Source: BPGX01 sp037447455 (lineage in GTDB: Bacteria; Bacteroidota; Bacteroidia; B-17B0; Aurantibacillaceae). Taken from it: a stretch of 64,000 nucleotides of DNA. The DNA is taken from assembly GCA_037447455.1 (NCBI GenBank), contig JBBIGQ010000002.1:1-64000 (forward strand). The letters run 5' to 3'. Position 1 is the first letter of the stretch, and every line of letters starts with the position of its first letter. Both the position numbers and the translations under genes were made by a program. The notes beneath the pieces were generated by a model. The model had not been told where the DNA came from and did not search any database. It saw nothing but the letters and a program-made list of their open reading frames with translations. Below are positions 8,361 to 18,311 of this stretch, one piece after another.

Positions 8361-8885
8361 ATGAAATATCTATCTTCTATATGTTTACTACTTTTTACAA
8401 TATCCTCACTTACTTTTTGTCAAAACCAATTCAAAAACACTACCACTATGTCTAAAGAAAGAAGCATCAAATCAGAAGAAGAATGGAAAAAAACTTTAAC
8501 CCCAGAACAATATCATATTTTACGAGAAAAAGGAACTGAACCGCCTTTTAGCGGCAAGTATTATATACACTTTGAAAAAGGAATATACAAATGTGCTGCC
8601 TGTGGTTATGAACTCTTTACCTCTGATATGAAATTTGAATCACACTGCGGCTGGCCAAGCTTTGATAATGAAATAGGTAATAACAAACGAATTCTCAAAA
8701 AGCCCGATTATAGTCATGGTATGATACGAACAGAAATACTTTGTGCCTGCTGCGGCTCACATTTAGGACATCTTTTTGACGACGGACCTACGGCTACAGG
8801 TAAACGTTATTGTGTTAACTCCTTAAGCATTGAATTTGAACCGCCTGCCAGCAATAAACAAGACACATCTACTCATTCAAAGTAA
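8361..8885 (+). CDS. msrB: Peptide-methionine (R)-S-oxide reductase with signal peptide
   Basis: MsrB reduces methionine-R-sulfoxide in proteins. Zinc ligands are visible as Cys78/Cys81 (CAAC) and Cys128/Cys131 (CACC), the HCGWPSF substrate motif is at about 95, and the catalytic cysteine is Cys151 in RYCVNS. The first ~20 residues are a hydrophobic signal ending at Cys20, so the enzyme is probably exported and perhaps lipidated, although Phe at -1 is unusual for a lipobox. A downstream Met30 would give a cytosolic form; the signal makes the longer form more likely. Its end overlaps the convergent acyltransferase gene by 9 bases. Confidence 0.92.
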   Translation: MKYLSSICLLLFTISSLTFCQNQFKNTTTMSKERSIKSEEEWKKTLTPEQYHILREKGTEPPFSGKYYIHFEKGIYKCAACGYELFTSDMKFESHCGWPSFDNEIGNNKRILKKPDYSHGMIRTEILCACCGSHLGHLFDDGPTATGKRYCVNSLSIEFEPPASNKQDTSTHSK

Positions 8886-9824
8886 CTGAGTTGTTTTTTT
8901 ATACTCAATATACGGTTGAATGTATCTGTCTTTTTTAGAAGAATAAATGTCTGCAATGGTAACCATTAACCCGGTTTCTTCTACTCCGCCAAAACCCGGG
9001 TTAATTGCCGTTCCAAATGTTTTCATCGTTGAAGACAAATTCATATAATTATTCACCAGCGGTGGAATACGTTCACATCTCTTTTTCACTTCGTGCGTGA
9101 GTTCTAAATGTGCATCTTTGTAGGACCTCTCCTTGATTTTTTCAATAAACCAACTCACATCGTGCTCCATCTCTATTGGTTGAATAGGTGTAACGAGCTG
9201 TTCATTATCCGGAAAAAAATATCTCATAAATCCCAATATCAAATCTCTTGCTTCTCTATTAAAATGTGTGTACATCGTTACTTTTCCAAAAAAATAACGC
9301 ATTTCAGGATAATCTACCACCAGCGCACCCAACCCGTCCCACAAGTTATCCAAACTAAACAAACCTTTTCTGTAATCTTCTGTTGGCTGATACTTCGGTT
9401 GAATAAAAGAACGTCCCAACTCAATCGTATAAGGTGCATATTCTTTTAAAAATTTATCACTGAAATAAAACAATTCTGAAGTAGCCAGATGCAATTGACC
9501 ATCTACCAATGCCTCTTTACATAAAATAAACCGATAAGAACCCACTATTTCTTTATCCTGTGGATCCCAAACTAAAAGTTGCTGATAACATTTTTCCGCT
9601 GTATCAAATTCATCTAAATCTATTGATTTTCCCGTGCCGCCACCAGCGTGTCTGAAAGTGATTTCTCTTAATCTTCCAATTTCTCTCAAAACATTCGGCG
9701 CATTATGATAATTTACAATATAAATCTCATTTTTCCCATTTTTAGTGAAACGAATAAACTTATCTTTAGTCAATTCTTCTATTAAAATTTCTTTTTGAAC
9801 GGGCTCAACAATGTTTTCTACCAT
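8877..9824 (-). CDS. GNAT-family N-acyltransferase (GlsB/OlsB-like)
   Basis: The 315-residue protein resembles the 'hemolysin-like' GNAT acyltransferases of Bacteroidota: an N-terminal segment REIGRLREITFRHAGGGTG, a GSYRFILC strand, and an ELGRSFIQPKYQ acyl-donor region. Known relatives (GlsB, OlsB) acylate glycine or ornithine to make amino-acid lipids. Which amine is used here cannot be read from sequence, and the usual GlsA-type O-acyltransferase partner is not adjacent. The gene stands alone on its strand between msrB and a barrel-like protein gene. Confidence 0.62.
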   Translation of the reverse strand: MVENIVEPVQKEILIEELTKDKFIRFTKNGKNEIYIVNYHNAPNVLREIGRLREITFRHAGGGTGKSIDLDEFDTAEKCYQQLLVWDPQDKEIVGSYRFILCKEALVDGQLHLATSELFYFSDKFLKEYAPYTIELGRSFIQPKYQPTEDYRKGLFSLDNLWDGLGALVVDYPEMRYFFGKVTMYTHFNREARDLILGFMRYFFPDNEQLVTPIQPIEMEHDVSWFIEKIKERSYKDAHLELTHEVKKRCERIPPLVNNYMNLSSTMKTFGTAINPGFGGVEETGLMVTIADIYSSKKDRYIQPYIEYKKTTQLL

Positions 9825-9938
9825 TGACTACTCAATTTGATGCAATAATACAGAATATGGCATATACATAAAAATTAAAAATATAAAAGTAAGCAGGACA
9901 CTGTCATTGAAAATATAGAATAAGCAAGGATAATTTAG

Positions 9939-9946
9939 TATTTTTG
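9939..9946 (+). promoter_or_regulatory. Candidate -7 box directly before the barrel-like gene
   Basis: TATTTTTG matches TAnnTTTG and ends 5 bases before ATG 9952. If active, transcription would start at or just before the ATG, giving a leaderless or near-leaderless mRNA. No good -33 box is seen at the usual spacing. Confidence 0.4.
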
Positions 9947-9951
9947 TGGCG

Positions 9952-10716
9952 ATGAGTGCGAAAAAAATTTTAATTGTGCATTGTTTTACCAGCATGTTTT
10001 TACGAACGATTGCCCAACTCACATACGACTCTTCATTAGCATTGCCTTATTTTCAGGTACACACATCCTTTCAAATGCCTTTTGCCGAATTAAGTAAACG
10101 ATTTGGCAACAACATGAGTATAGGCGGTGCCGCTACCTATAAAATGAAAAATAATTACCTGTTGGCATTAGATGGAAACTATATTTTCGGAAAAAACGTA
10201 AAAGAAGATGTATTGGTTCAACTCAAAACCTCTACCCCAAGCGGCGAGAGTTTTGTCATTGACAACGAAGGTTATCCGGCGGATTTGAGAATCACTGAAA
10301 GAGGATGGAACCTGACACTTAATTTTGGTAAAATTTTCTACATCGGTGGCAACAACAAAAACAGAGGATTGCACTATCAAATTGGTGTGGGCTATTTTCA
10401 ACATAAAATAAAATTATACGATGCCCAACAACGAATAGCCGCCATCAAAGGAGATAGAGTGAAAGGATACGATCGTTTGTCAATAGGTGGATGTGTGTAT
10501 AATTATTTGGGATACACTTACTTCTCTTCCAACAGATTCGTAAACTTTACTATTGGAATAGAAATGTATTATGCTATTACTAAAAATGTCCGCTATTATG
10601 ATTACGCTACCATGTCTGTAGATAATAAAATACGACACGATATTCTTGCCGGTATAAAATTTGGTTGGATTTTGCCAGTTTACCGAAAAACCGATGGCAT
10701 CTTCTTTTATGATTAA
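9952..10716 (+). CDS. Probable outer-membrane beta-barrel protein of unknown function
   Basis: The protein starts with a signal-peptide-like segment (about residues 1-21, ending near TIAQ). It then alternates short aromatic strands with turns (SIGGAATYKMKNNYLLALDG, NLTLNFGKIFYIGG, LHYQIGVGYFQHK, FVNFTIGIEMYYA) and ends near an aromatic residue, as outer-membrane barrels do. ATG 9952 is preferred over a GTG two codons upstream, which lies in a promoter-like box. The LPS gene waaA follows after 2 bases, so the two are likely cotranscribed. The barrel call is from pattern only. Confidence 0.6.
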   Translation: MSAKKILIVHCFTSMFLRTIAQLTYDSSLALPYFQVHTSFQMPFAELSKRFGNNMSIGGAATYKMKNNYLLALDGNYIFGKNVKEDVLVQLKTSTPSGESFVIDNEGYPADLRITERGWNLTLNFGKIFYIGGNNKNRGLHYQIGVGYFQHKIKLYDAQQRIAAIKGDRVKGYDRLSIGGCVYNYLGYTYFSSNRFVNFTIGIEMYYAITKNVRYYDYATMSVDNKIRHDILAGIKFGWILPVYRKTDGIFFYD

Positions 10717-10718
10717 AT

Positions 10719-12005
10719 ATGATGTTTGTTTACAACGTCTCTATTCGCATTCTTATTGGGATTATCCGGGTGGCTTCTTTTTTTAATACTAAAGCACGCT
10801 TTGCTATACAAGGAAGAAAACACTGGAGAGAAAAATTAAAAGCCATTCTGAAAAACAACAATGCACCAATTATATGGTTTCACGTCTCTTCCTTAGGCGA
10901 GTTTGAACAAGCAAGACCGCTTCTCATTCGCGTGAAAACACAGTTTCCTCACTATAAATTGCTACTGAGTTTTTTCTCTCCATCCGGCTACAATGCAAGA
11001 AAAGATTTTGAATACACCGACTATGTTTTTTATTTACCCTATGACACACCTGCTAACGCCCGCGATTTTTTGAAAATAGTCCAACCCTCTTATGTGTTTT
11101 TTGTAAAATACGAATTCTGGCTAAACTTTCTGAATGCCATTCAAAAAAGTAAAAAAGAGGGAGCGCTGAACTGCTTTTTGGTGTCCTCCATATTCCGAAA
11201 ACATCAGCCCTTCTTCAAGTGGTATGGCAGTATTTTTAGAAAAGCGCTTTTGGTGTTTGACACCATCTTTGTGCAAGATGAATTATCCGTTAAACTCTTA
11301 AAAAAAATTGGAATTACCAATAATGTTGTACTATCCGGTGACACAAGAGTAGACCGGGTAATAGAAATAGCACATCAAAACGTAAACTTTCCGGAAGTAG
11401 AATCCTTTTGTAAAGATCATTTTGTGCTGATTGGTGGTAGTACATGGCCACCTGACGAACAAATTTTAATACCGGTCTTTTATGACTTAAAACAATCCTA
11501 TTCAAACCTTCGTTGCATCATCGCACCACATCAAACAGATGAAAAATCTATACAAAGAATTATCTCCCTGCTGCAAAACTTTCAATTAAAATACATCCGC
11601 TATACACAACTTCAAAATTATAGCAATGAAAAACTAACTTCTGCCGATGTGTTACTCATAGATACTATCGGAATACTCAATAAAATATACCGCTTTGCAC
11701 ATGTTGCCTATATTGGTGGTGGCTTCTCGGACGGTATTCATAATATTTTAGAACCAGCGGTATATGGACTTCCTGTTTTGTTTGGTAAAAAGCACGAAAA
11801 ATTTTATGAAGCGGCTGAATTGCTGAAGACAAAAGCGGCGTTTGAAATTCACACCAAGGAAGATATGCGGATACAAGTATCAGAATGGATGAATAAAAAA
11901 GAAACCTATAAAAACGCTCAAAACGCTTTACATAAATTTATCACTACCCATCAAGGGGCTGTTGAAAAAAACATGAAGGTATTAGAAAGTTATTTAGCTA
12001 AATAA
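10719..12005 (+). CDS. waaA: 3-deoxy-D-manno-octulosonic acid transferase
   Basis: WaaA (KdtA) transfers Kdo from CMP-Kdo to lipid A precursors at the inner membrane. The sequence has an N-terminal membrane anchor, the acceptor motif WFHVSSLGEFEQARPL with the catalytic Glu of SLGE, the GGSTWPPDE donor-domain motif, and the C-terminal GGGFSDGIHNILEPAVYGLPV signature. Its length of 428 is normal. It starts 2 bases after the barrel-like gene and is convergent with the lipid kinase gene. It shows that the organism makes Kdo-containing LPS. Confidence 0.95.
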   Translation: MMFVYNVSIRILIGIIRVASFFNTKARFAIQGRKHWREKLKAILKNNNAPIIWFHVSSLGEFEQARPLLIRVKTQFPHYKLLLSFFSPSGYNARKDFEYTDYVFYLPYDTPANARDFLKIVQPSYVFFVKYEFWLNFLNAIQKSKKEGALNCFLVSSIFRKHQPFFKWYGSIFRKALLVFDTIFVQDELSVKLLKKIGITNNVVLSGDTRVDRVIEIAHQNVNFPEVESFCKDHFVLIGGSTWPPDEQILIPVFYDLKQSYSNLRCIIAPHQTDEKSIQRIISLLQNFQLKYIRYTQLQNYSNEKLTSADVLLIDTIGILNKIYRFAHVAYIGGGFSDGIHNILEPAVYGLPVLFGKKHEKFYEAAELLKTKAAFEIHTKEDMRIQVSEWMNKKETYKNAQNALHKFITTHQGAVEKNMKVLESYLAK

Positions 12006-12024
12006 AATGCACTGTTATTTAAAT

Positions 12025-12933
12025 TCAATAAATCACTTGTAATGCCGAAGGCAAAATTTTTATATGAAAGGAGGGAAAAACAGAACTTACTACTTGTGGC
12101 TCGCCATCTATGTGGTAATGTAAAAAATCAGAAGAAAGAACATGCACTACCATTTCTTTTACCTTACTAAACTGCATCGGCTTCTTCTCTTTTTTTCTTA
12201 ATATGTTAAACAATACATAAGGATACTGAAAAAAAGAAATCCTTTTCAATAATACAACATTTAAAACCCCATCGTTTACCCGTGCTGAAGGAGATAAATA
12301 AAACTCGTTGCCATACTGCGGAATATTCATCACAGACAAGATTAAAAAATTTTGTTCAGAATACATTTCAGAATCAACTTCTATTCTCGCCTTTATACTC
12401 TTGTGATAAAAAATCTGTTTAAATGCAGCCAGGAGATAGCCCAACAATCCTCTTATTTTTTGATGCTCAAAGCGATACGCAATTTGTGCATCAACACCCA
12501 AACCCACTGCACAGGAAAAATAATGATAACATTTTTCTGAACCTTTTTCTATTGTAATTTTTCCAACATCTATCCTTTCAACAGTATTTTTTTCTATTAA
12601 TGCTAACGCCTGTAACGGCTGTAATGGAATATTCAATGTCCTTGCAAGCCCGTTTCCTGAACCGGACGGAAGAATACCCAATATCTTACCTTGCTCCACT
12701 ATCACCGGTAAAAAACTATGGATGGTCCCATCTCCACCACTCAGCACAATATAACGATACTTTTTACTTTGACTCAATTCTATAGCCCTTGAAAAATCTT
12801 CTTTTTCTTTCATAATAAAAATAGTAGAGCCCGGAAATCTTTTCTCTATTTCTACTATCAAATGGGCTCTTTGTCTCTCCTTTCCGGAACGTAAATTAAT
12901 CACAAACAAATAATCCGCATACTTTTCAGACAT
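12025..12933 (-). CDS. Diacylglycerol kinase-like lipid kinase (YegS/DagK family)
   Basis: The protein shows the catalytic VLSGGDGTIHSFL motif, the LPSGSGNGLART nucleotide-binding motif and the later NGVLNVVLL-type segment of the DAG kinase catalytic family. It phosphorylates a lipid alcohol with ATP; in this family the substrate may be diacylglycerol, sphingosine-type lipids or undecaprenol. ATG 12933 (MSEKYADYLF) is chosen because it fits the family N-terminus; an in-frame Met 25 codons upstream would add an unrelated leader. The gene is convergent with waaA and divergent from polA. Confidence 0.88.
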   Translation of the reverse strand: MSEKYADYLFVINLRSGKERQRAHLIVEIEKRFPGSTIFIMKEKEDFSRAIELSQSKKYRYIVLSGGDGTIHSFLPVIVEQGKILGILPSGSGNGLARTLNIPLQPLQALALIEKNTVERIDVGKITIEKGSEKCYHYFSCAVGLGVDAQIAYRFEHQKIRGLLGYLLAAFKQIFYHKSIKARIEVDSEMYSEQNFLILSVMNIPQYGNEFYLSPSARVNDGVLNVVLLKRISFFQYPYVLFNILRKKEKKPMQFSKVKEMVVHVLSSDFLHYHIDGEPQVVSSVFPSFHIKILPSALQVIY

Positions 12934-13073
12934 ATAATCCGTACACTGGTGTGCCTGCGAAGATAATAAATCAAAAGCAGAACATCTAAAAAGAAACAAC
13001 CCATACACTGCTAAATAAATCTTTTCAAATAGTTTAATTTTCCTTAACTTGCAAGCAATTATTGAAGCCCTCT

Positions 13074-15884
13074 ATGCTAACAAAAAACTCCGATAAAAAA
13101 ATATTTCTGGTAGATGCAATGGCTTTAATATACCGCTCTTATTTCGCTTTTATTCGCAATCCGCTTATCAATTCAAAAGGGCTCAACACCTCCGCCGCAT
13201 TTGGATTTACCAATTCACTTCTAAACGTTTTGAAAAATGAACAACCCACACACATTGCCATTGCGTTTGATACAAAAGCACCTACAGAACGACACATTCA
13301 ATTTAAAGAGTACAAAGCACAAAGACACGAAACACCAGAAGATATCTTGAACAATTTACCCTATATTCATAAAATTATTGACGGTTTAAACATGCATTCC
13401 GTATCTTTAGATGGCCACGAAGCAGACGATATTATTGGCACAATGGCAGTACAATTAAGCAAGCAGGGCTTTACCGTTTATATTATGTCTGCAGATAAAG
13501 ATTACGGCCAATTACTGAATGACGCCATCTTTATCTATAAGCCCGGAAGAAGTGGCGATGATGCAGAAGTTTTAGACGCTCAGAAAGTGTGTGAAAAATG
13601 GCAAATACACCATCCTTATCAAATCATTGATATTCTCGGACTTATGGGCGACACATCCGATAATATCCCCGGCGTACTGGGTATTGGAGAAAAAACAGCC
13701 GCACAACTCATTCAACAATTTGGAACAATTGAAACCATCTATGAAAAAATCAACGAAGTAAAAGGAAAATTAAAAGACAAATTAAGTGCAAACAAAGAAC
13801 AAGCATTTTTATCCAAACTATTAGCCACTATTAATACCAATGTCCCTCTCACCTACTCCATGGATGAATTAAAAGTTAAACCCATTCATAAAGAAAAATT
13901 ACTGGATGTATTTAAAGAACTTGAATTCAAAAAACTTGCAGCACAAGTGTTGGAATGGGGAAAAGAAATCGACAAAACACCAGCTTCTTTATTTGAAAAC
14001 AAGCCACAACACTCAGAAATAAAAAAATCTGCAACACAGGATATAACTAACTATACATCTGAGTTTAAAACCATTCAGAATACCCCACACCAGTACCATC
14101 TCATAGAACGACGAAACGATAAACCCTTTAATGAACTTCTTCAATTATTAGAACAACACACATACTTTGCCTTTGACACAGAAACCACCTCCCTAAACCC
14201 ATTAACAGCAGAACTGGTAGGAATGTCCTTTACTGTTGAACCTCATACGGCTTATTACATTCATTTGTTTAACAACCCTGAAGCCGAAAACATCTTAAAT
14301 GAATTAAAAAAATATTTTCTAAACCCTCACAAAATTCTCATTGGTCAAAATATCAAATACGATTTTCATGTATTAAACAACCATCACATCCCTGTCCATT
14401 GTCAATTATGGGATACAATGGTAGCACATTTTCTCATACATCCGGATGACAATAAACACAATCTGAATTATTTATCTGAAATCTATTTAAACTATACACC
14501 TATAAAAATAGATACACTGATTGGCAGCAAAAAAAACGGACAATTAAGCATGAGTATACTAGACGGCAATGCTATAAAAGATTATGCTGCCGAAGACGCC
14601 GATATAACCGTACAACTCAAAAATGTTTTAGAACCCAAATTAAAAACTACCCAAACAGAAGAGATATTCACAAACATTGAAATGCCTTTAATACCTGTAT
14701 TAGTGAAAATGGAACGCAATGGAATCAAATTAGATGTCAACTTTTTACATCAATTGTCTCAAAAAATTGAACAACAAATTAAAGAAGTAGAAAAAAAAAT
14801 TTATTCGTACGCCGGCACACACTTTAACATCGCCTCCCCAAAACAAGTCGGAGAGATTCTTTTTGAACACCTTAAAATTGATGAAGCCCCTAAAAAAACT
14901 AAAACAGGCCAATACGCTACCAGTGAAGATGTATTAATGAAACTTCAACACAAACACAAAATTGTAGAAGAAATATTGAATTACAGAGAACTCACAAAGT
15001 TAAAAACCACTTATGTTGACGCCTTGCCAAAACTTATCAATCCTAAAACAAAACGTTTACATACCACTTTCAATCAAACCGTTGCTGCTACCGGAAGATT
15101 AAGCAGCGATAACCCCAATTTACAAAACATCCCCATTCGTTCAGAATTAGGACAACTAGTCAGAAAAGCATTTGTAGTAACCGATGAGCAGCACGTTTTA
15201 TTAAGTGCCGACTATTCTCAAATTGAATTAAGAATTGTAGCCGCTTTAAGTAAAGATGAATCCATGATAGAAGCATTTCGCTTTAATAAAGACATTCACA
15301 TGTCCACGGCTTCTAAAATTTACAACATCCCAGAAAGTGAAGTAACCAAAGAAATGCGGCGTAAAGCCAAAAGTGTCAACTTTGGAATTATTTACGGTCA
15401 GGGGGCATTTGGATTAGCGGAAAATCTTGGCATTTCCAGAACAGAAGCAAAAAACTTAATACAAAATTATTTTCAGAAGTATCCCAAAATCAAACAATTA
15501 ATGGACGCACTCATTCAAAAGGCAAAAGAAAAAGAATACACAGAAACTCTGATGGGCAGAAAGCGATGGTTGCCCGACATTCGTTCATCCAATGCCAACG
15601 TACGGGCTAATGCAGAACGAATCGCCATCAACACCCCTATTCAAGGTACCGCGGCAGACATGATTAAAATAGCCATGATTTCCATTTCTCAAAAAATAAA
15701 AAAACTACAATTAAAATCTAAATTACTTTTGCAGATACACGATGAATTACTTTTTGAAGTACCCAAAAACGAAATTGAAATAATGAAAGACATTACAAAA
15801 ACTGAAATGCAAAACGCATTGCCATTAGAAGTACCTGTCGAAGTAAATATCGGTATCGGACAAAATTGGTTAGACGCTCATTAA
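13074..15884 (+). CDS. polA: DNA polymerase I
   Basis: All three domains are present. The 5'-3' exonuclease fills the first ~290 residues, with an EADDIIGT motif. The 3'-5' exonuclease has the FDTETTSL motif near residue 369, with the catalytic Asp and Glu kept, so proofreading is probably active. The polymerase domain has motif A SADYSQIELR near 711, motif B RRKAKSVNFGIIYGQ near 762, and motif C QIHDELLF near 888. ATG 13074 gives 936 residues; a TTG four codons upstream is less likely. It removes RNA primers and fills repair gaps. nadK follows after 18 bases. Confidence 0.97.
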   Translation: MLTKNSDKKIFLVDAMALIYRSYFAFIRNPLINSKGLNTSAAFGFTNSLLNVLKNEQPTHIAIAFDTKAPTERHIQFKEYKAQRHETPEDILNNLPYIHKIIDGLNMHSVSLDGHEADDIIGTMAVQLSKQGFTVYIMSADKDYGQLLNDAIFIYKPGRSGDDAEVLDAQKVCEKWQIHHPYQIIDILGLMGDTSDNIPGVLGIGEKTAAQLIQQFGTIETIYEKINEVKGKLKDKLSANKEQAFLSKLLATINTNVPLTYSMDELKVKPIHKEKLLDVFKELEFKKLAAQVLEWGKEIDKTPASLFENKPQHSEIKKSATQDITNYTSEFKTIQNTPHQYHLIERRNDKPFNELLQLLEQHTYFAFDTETTSLNPLTAELVGMSFTVEPHTAYYIHLFNNPEAENILNELKKYFLNPHKILIGQNIKYDFHVLNNHHIPVHCQLWDTMVAHFLIHPDDNKHNLNYLSEIYLNYTPIKIDTLIGSKKNGQLSMSILDGNAIKDYAAEDADITVQLKNVLEPKLKTTQTEEIFTNIEMPLIPVLVKMERNGIKLDVNFLHQLSQKIEQQIKEVEKKIYSYAGTHFNIASPKQVGEILFEHLKIDEAPKKTKTGQYATSEDVLMKLQHKHKIVEEILNYRELTKLKTTYVDALPKLINPKTKRLHTTFNQTVAATGRLSSDNPNLQNIPIRSELGQLVRKAFVVTDEQHVLLSADYSQIELRIVAALSKDESMIEAFRFNKDIHMSTASKIYNIPESEVTKEMRRKAKSVNFGIIYGQGAFGLAENLGISRTEAKNLIQNYFQKYPKIKQLMDALIQKAKEKEYTETLMGRKRWLPDIRSSNANVRANAERIAINTPIQGTAADMIKIAMISISQKIKKLQLKSKLLLQIHDELLFEVPKNEIEIMKDITKTEMQNALPLEVPVEVNIGIGQNWLDAH

Positions 15885-15902
15885 AACCATAAACTAAAAT
15901 CT

Positions 15903-16796
15903 ATGAACGTCGCTTTATATGCCAGAGAAACAGTAGCTAATAAACCAGAATACATACTGGCCATTTATAACAAACTAAAAGAATACAACAATTCCTTATT
16001 CATCTACGAACCATTTTATCGTTTTTTAAAAAAGAATTTTGACTTAACAATAAAAACACCTCTTATTAGCACAAACGATGATTTCATCAACCATCACATC
16101 GATTTACTGATTAGTTTGGGTGGCGATGGAACATTATTAGAAACCTTGTCTTTAATAAAAAAACTACCCATCCCTGTATTTGGTATAAACACAGGCAAGT
16201 TAGGATTTTTAACCTACGACTTTAATCACAACATTACCGATGCTATTGACTTAATCATTCAAAAAAAATATACTATTGAAAAAAGAAATCTTATTGAGCT
16301 CACTTACCCACAAATGGAAAACGAAAACGCTATTAACTTCGCACTGAACGAAATTGTGATTCATAAAAAAGATACCAGTTCAATGCTGTATATTGATGTG
16401 TTAATTGATGATGCACATCTTACCACCTTTTTTGCCGATGGTGTTATTGTATCTACCGCCACTGGCTCTACGGCTTATTCTCTCAGTTGCGGCGGACCTA
16501 TTCTGGAACCCGGTCTAAATGCCATGATTATTACCCCAATCGCTTCACATTCTCTTAATGCACGACCGATTGTTATTTCCAATCAACACGTTCTGTCTTT
16601 CAGAATTTATGGCCGAAATCCTCAATACACGCTTTCCTTAGATTCAAAAGTTTATACACCTTTTATAGATTTTACAAAAGAGTTTATAAGAATTTCCAAA
16701 CCGGATCAACTGTTTCATTTAGTCGTACCACATCCCTACCACTTTTTCGATTCCTTGCGAAATAAATTATATTGGGGAAGTGATAAACGTTTCTGA
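15903..16796 (+). CDS. nadK: NAD kinase
   Basis: This cytoplasmic kinase makes NADP from NAD with ATP or polyphosphate. It has the GGDGTLLE motif near residue 72, the NTGKLGFLT motif near 96, and a STATGSTAYSLSCGGPI segment near 180, all hallmark sites. The 297-residue length is normal. It lies between polA and the RNA methyltransferase gene with gaps of 18 and 9 bases, so the three form a likely operon ending at the hairpin 18251-18284. Confidence 0.96.
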   Translation: MNVALYARETVANKPEYILAIYNKLKEYNNSLFIYEPFYRFLKKNFDLTIKTPLISTNDDFINHHIDLLISLGGDGTLLETLSLIKKLPIPVFGINTGKLGFLTYDFNHNITDAIDLIIQKKYTIEKRNLIELTYPQMENENAINFALNEIVIHKKDTSSMLYIDVLIDDAHLTTFFADGVIVSTATGSTAYSLSCGGPILEPGLNAMIITPIASHSLNARPIVISNQHVLSFRIYGRNPQYTLSLDSKVYTPFIDFTKEFIRISKPDQLFHLVVPHPYHFFDSLRNKLYWGSDKRF

Positions 16797-16805
16797 TAAA
16801 ATTCT

Positions 16806-18158
16806 ATGCATCCGTCTTTTTCTTTACTCTTAAATAGCATTAAAAAATCGGTAGACATTGAAGATACGCTTTTTCTGGAAGCACATCAGCAATCACCACA
16901 TACAACCATTAAATTAAACAGTCATAAAATAAACGACATTCAACTACTGGAATTCTCAATACAACAGCCGGTAAAATGGACAGAGAATGCTTTTTATTTA
17001 AACGAAAGACCGGCTTTTTATGCAGACCCGCTCTTTTATGCCGGTGCCTATTATGTGATGGACAGTTCTTCCATGTTTTTAGAATATATTTTAAAACAAC
17101 TGTCCTTACCTGAAAATGCAATTACATTGGACATTGCAGCCGCACCCGGCGGAAAATCTATACTATTAAGTAACTATCTTCATGAAACCGGTTTAGTATG
17201 GAGCAATGACATACACCCCAAAAGAACAAAAGTTTTGACCTACAATTTGTCAAAGTGGGGAAAATCCAATTACCTTGTAACCAACAATGAACCCGAAAGA
17301 TTTAAAGCCATTCATCACATTTTTGATATGGTAGTGTGCGATGCGCCCTGCTCTGGATCCGGTCTATTCAGAAAGTATCCGGACTGGATAGCATCTTTTA
17401 ATACTTCTTTGGTTCAGCAATGTGTTCAAAGACAAAAACAGATTTTAAAAAATATTTTTTCTTCCATTAAAGAAAACGGTTATTTAATCTATTGTACCTG
17501 TTCTTATACAAGCGAAGAAAACGAAGAAATCGCTGATTATATTATTGAAAATGGCTTTGACTATGTAGATATACCCATAAACAAAGAATGGGGCATTGTA
17601 AAATCACGCATAGGCATCCGCTTCTTCCCGTATTTAACAGCTTCCGAAGGATTTTATTACGCTGTTTTTCAAAAAAAATCCAATACATCAGCAGAAAGCC
17701 AACACGATAAAAAAACCGGACATCGCCCGGAAAAATCAGAAAAAACAAAGCACGTACGATTCATAGAATATCTGAACCTCAAAAACTATCATCAAATATA
17801 TACATGGAAAAATAAATTCTTTTTATCCAATACTGCTGCAGAAGAAACCTTCAAACCAAATTTTAATTATGTGTCTATCGGCACTTGTATCCATGAAAAA
17901 GAAAGCCATGTCCCTGCTGCAGAATTAGCATTTTCACTGCATCTTAATAATAATATCACAACATTAGAACTTTCAAAAAAAGACGCCCTGTCTTTTCTAA
18001 GTAAAGCATCGCTGCAACTTCCTGCACCCAAAGGATGGTATTGGCTCACTTACAAAAATTTAGGGCTTGGATGGGCAAAAGTATTAGAAAACAGAGTCAA
18101 CAATTACTTTCCAACCGACTGGCGCATCCTCAAAGAAATAGATGAACTACATAAATAA
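16806..18158 (+). CDS. RNA m5C methyltransferase of the NOL1/NOP2/Sun (RsmF-like) family
   Basis: This SAM-dependent enzyme methylates cytosine in RNA, probably rRNA. Visible sites are the SAM motif DIAAAPGGKS, the proline-cysteine motif DAPCSGSGLFRK with the releasing Cys near 182, and the catalytic Cys near 232 in YCTCSYTSEENE. A C-terminal part (about 320-450) resembles the RNA-binding extension of RsmF-type proteins, with the PAPKGWYWLTYKNLGLGWAK-type end. The exact target base is not certain. It is the last gene of the polA-nadK run. Confidence 0.88.
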   Translation: MHPSFSLLLNSIKKSVDIEDTLFLEAHQQSPHTTIKLNSHKINDIQLLEFSIQQPVKWTENAFYLNERPAFYADPLFYAGAYYVMDSSSMFLEYILKQLSLPENAITLDIAAAPGGKSILLSNYLHETGLVWSNDIHPKRTKVLTYNLSKWGKSNYLVTNNEPERFKAIHHIFDMVVCDAPCSGSGLFRKYPDWIASFNTSLVQQCVQRQKQILKNIFSSIKENGYLIYCTCSYTSEENEEIADYIIENGFDYVDIPINKEWGIVKSRIGIRFFPYLTASEGFYYAVFQKKSNTSAESQHDKKTGHRPEKSEKTKHVRFIEYLNLKNYHQIYTWKNKFFLSNTAAEETFKPNFNYVSIGTCIHEKESHVPAAELAFSLHLNNNITTLELSKKDALSFLSKASLQLPAPKGWYWLTYKNLGLGWAKVLENRVNNYFPTDWRILKEIDELHK

Positions 18159-18250
18159 TCTCCCTTGCACGTTAAACTCTCCCATTAAAACAATAGGACA
18201 ATTCAAAACTTTAAATTTGACCGTTTAAGCAACTCTTCAATGAAAGGGAA

Positions 18251-18284
18251 AAGGTGTAAATTGAATCTACACCTTGATTTTTTT
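18251..18284 (+). terminator. Rho-independent terminator after the polA-nadK-RNA methyltransferase run
   Basis: AAGGTGTA (18251-18258) pairs with TACACCTT (18268-18275) around a 9-base loop, followed by GATTTTTTT. It lies ~90 bases after the stop of the RNA methyltransferase gene. The stem is 8 bp with only three G-C pairs, so it is of medium strength. Confidence 0.7.
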
Positions 18285-18311
18285 GATTGAAAAAAATTTA
18301 ATACACTTGCT

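Noticed and set aside
9108..9449. Open frame of 113 codons on the plus strand opposite the GNAT acyltransferase
   Set aside because: It overlaps a conserved gene in antisense and has no motif.
9828..10022. Open frame of 64 codons on the minus strand, upstream of the acyltransferase gene
   Set aside because: It overlaps the start of the barrel-like gene and its hydrophobic character follows from the antisense AT-rich region.
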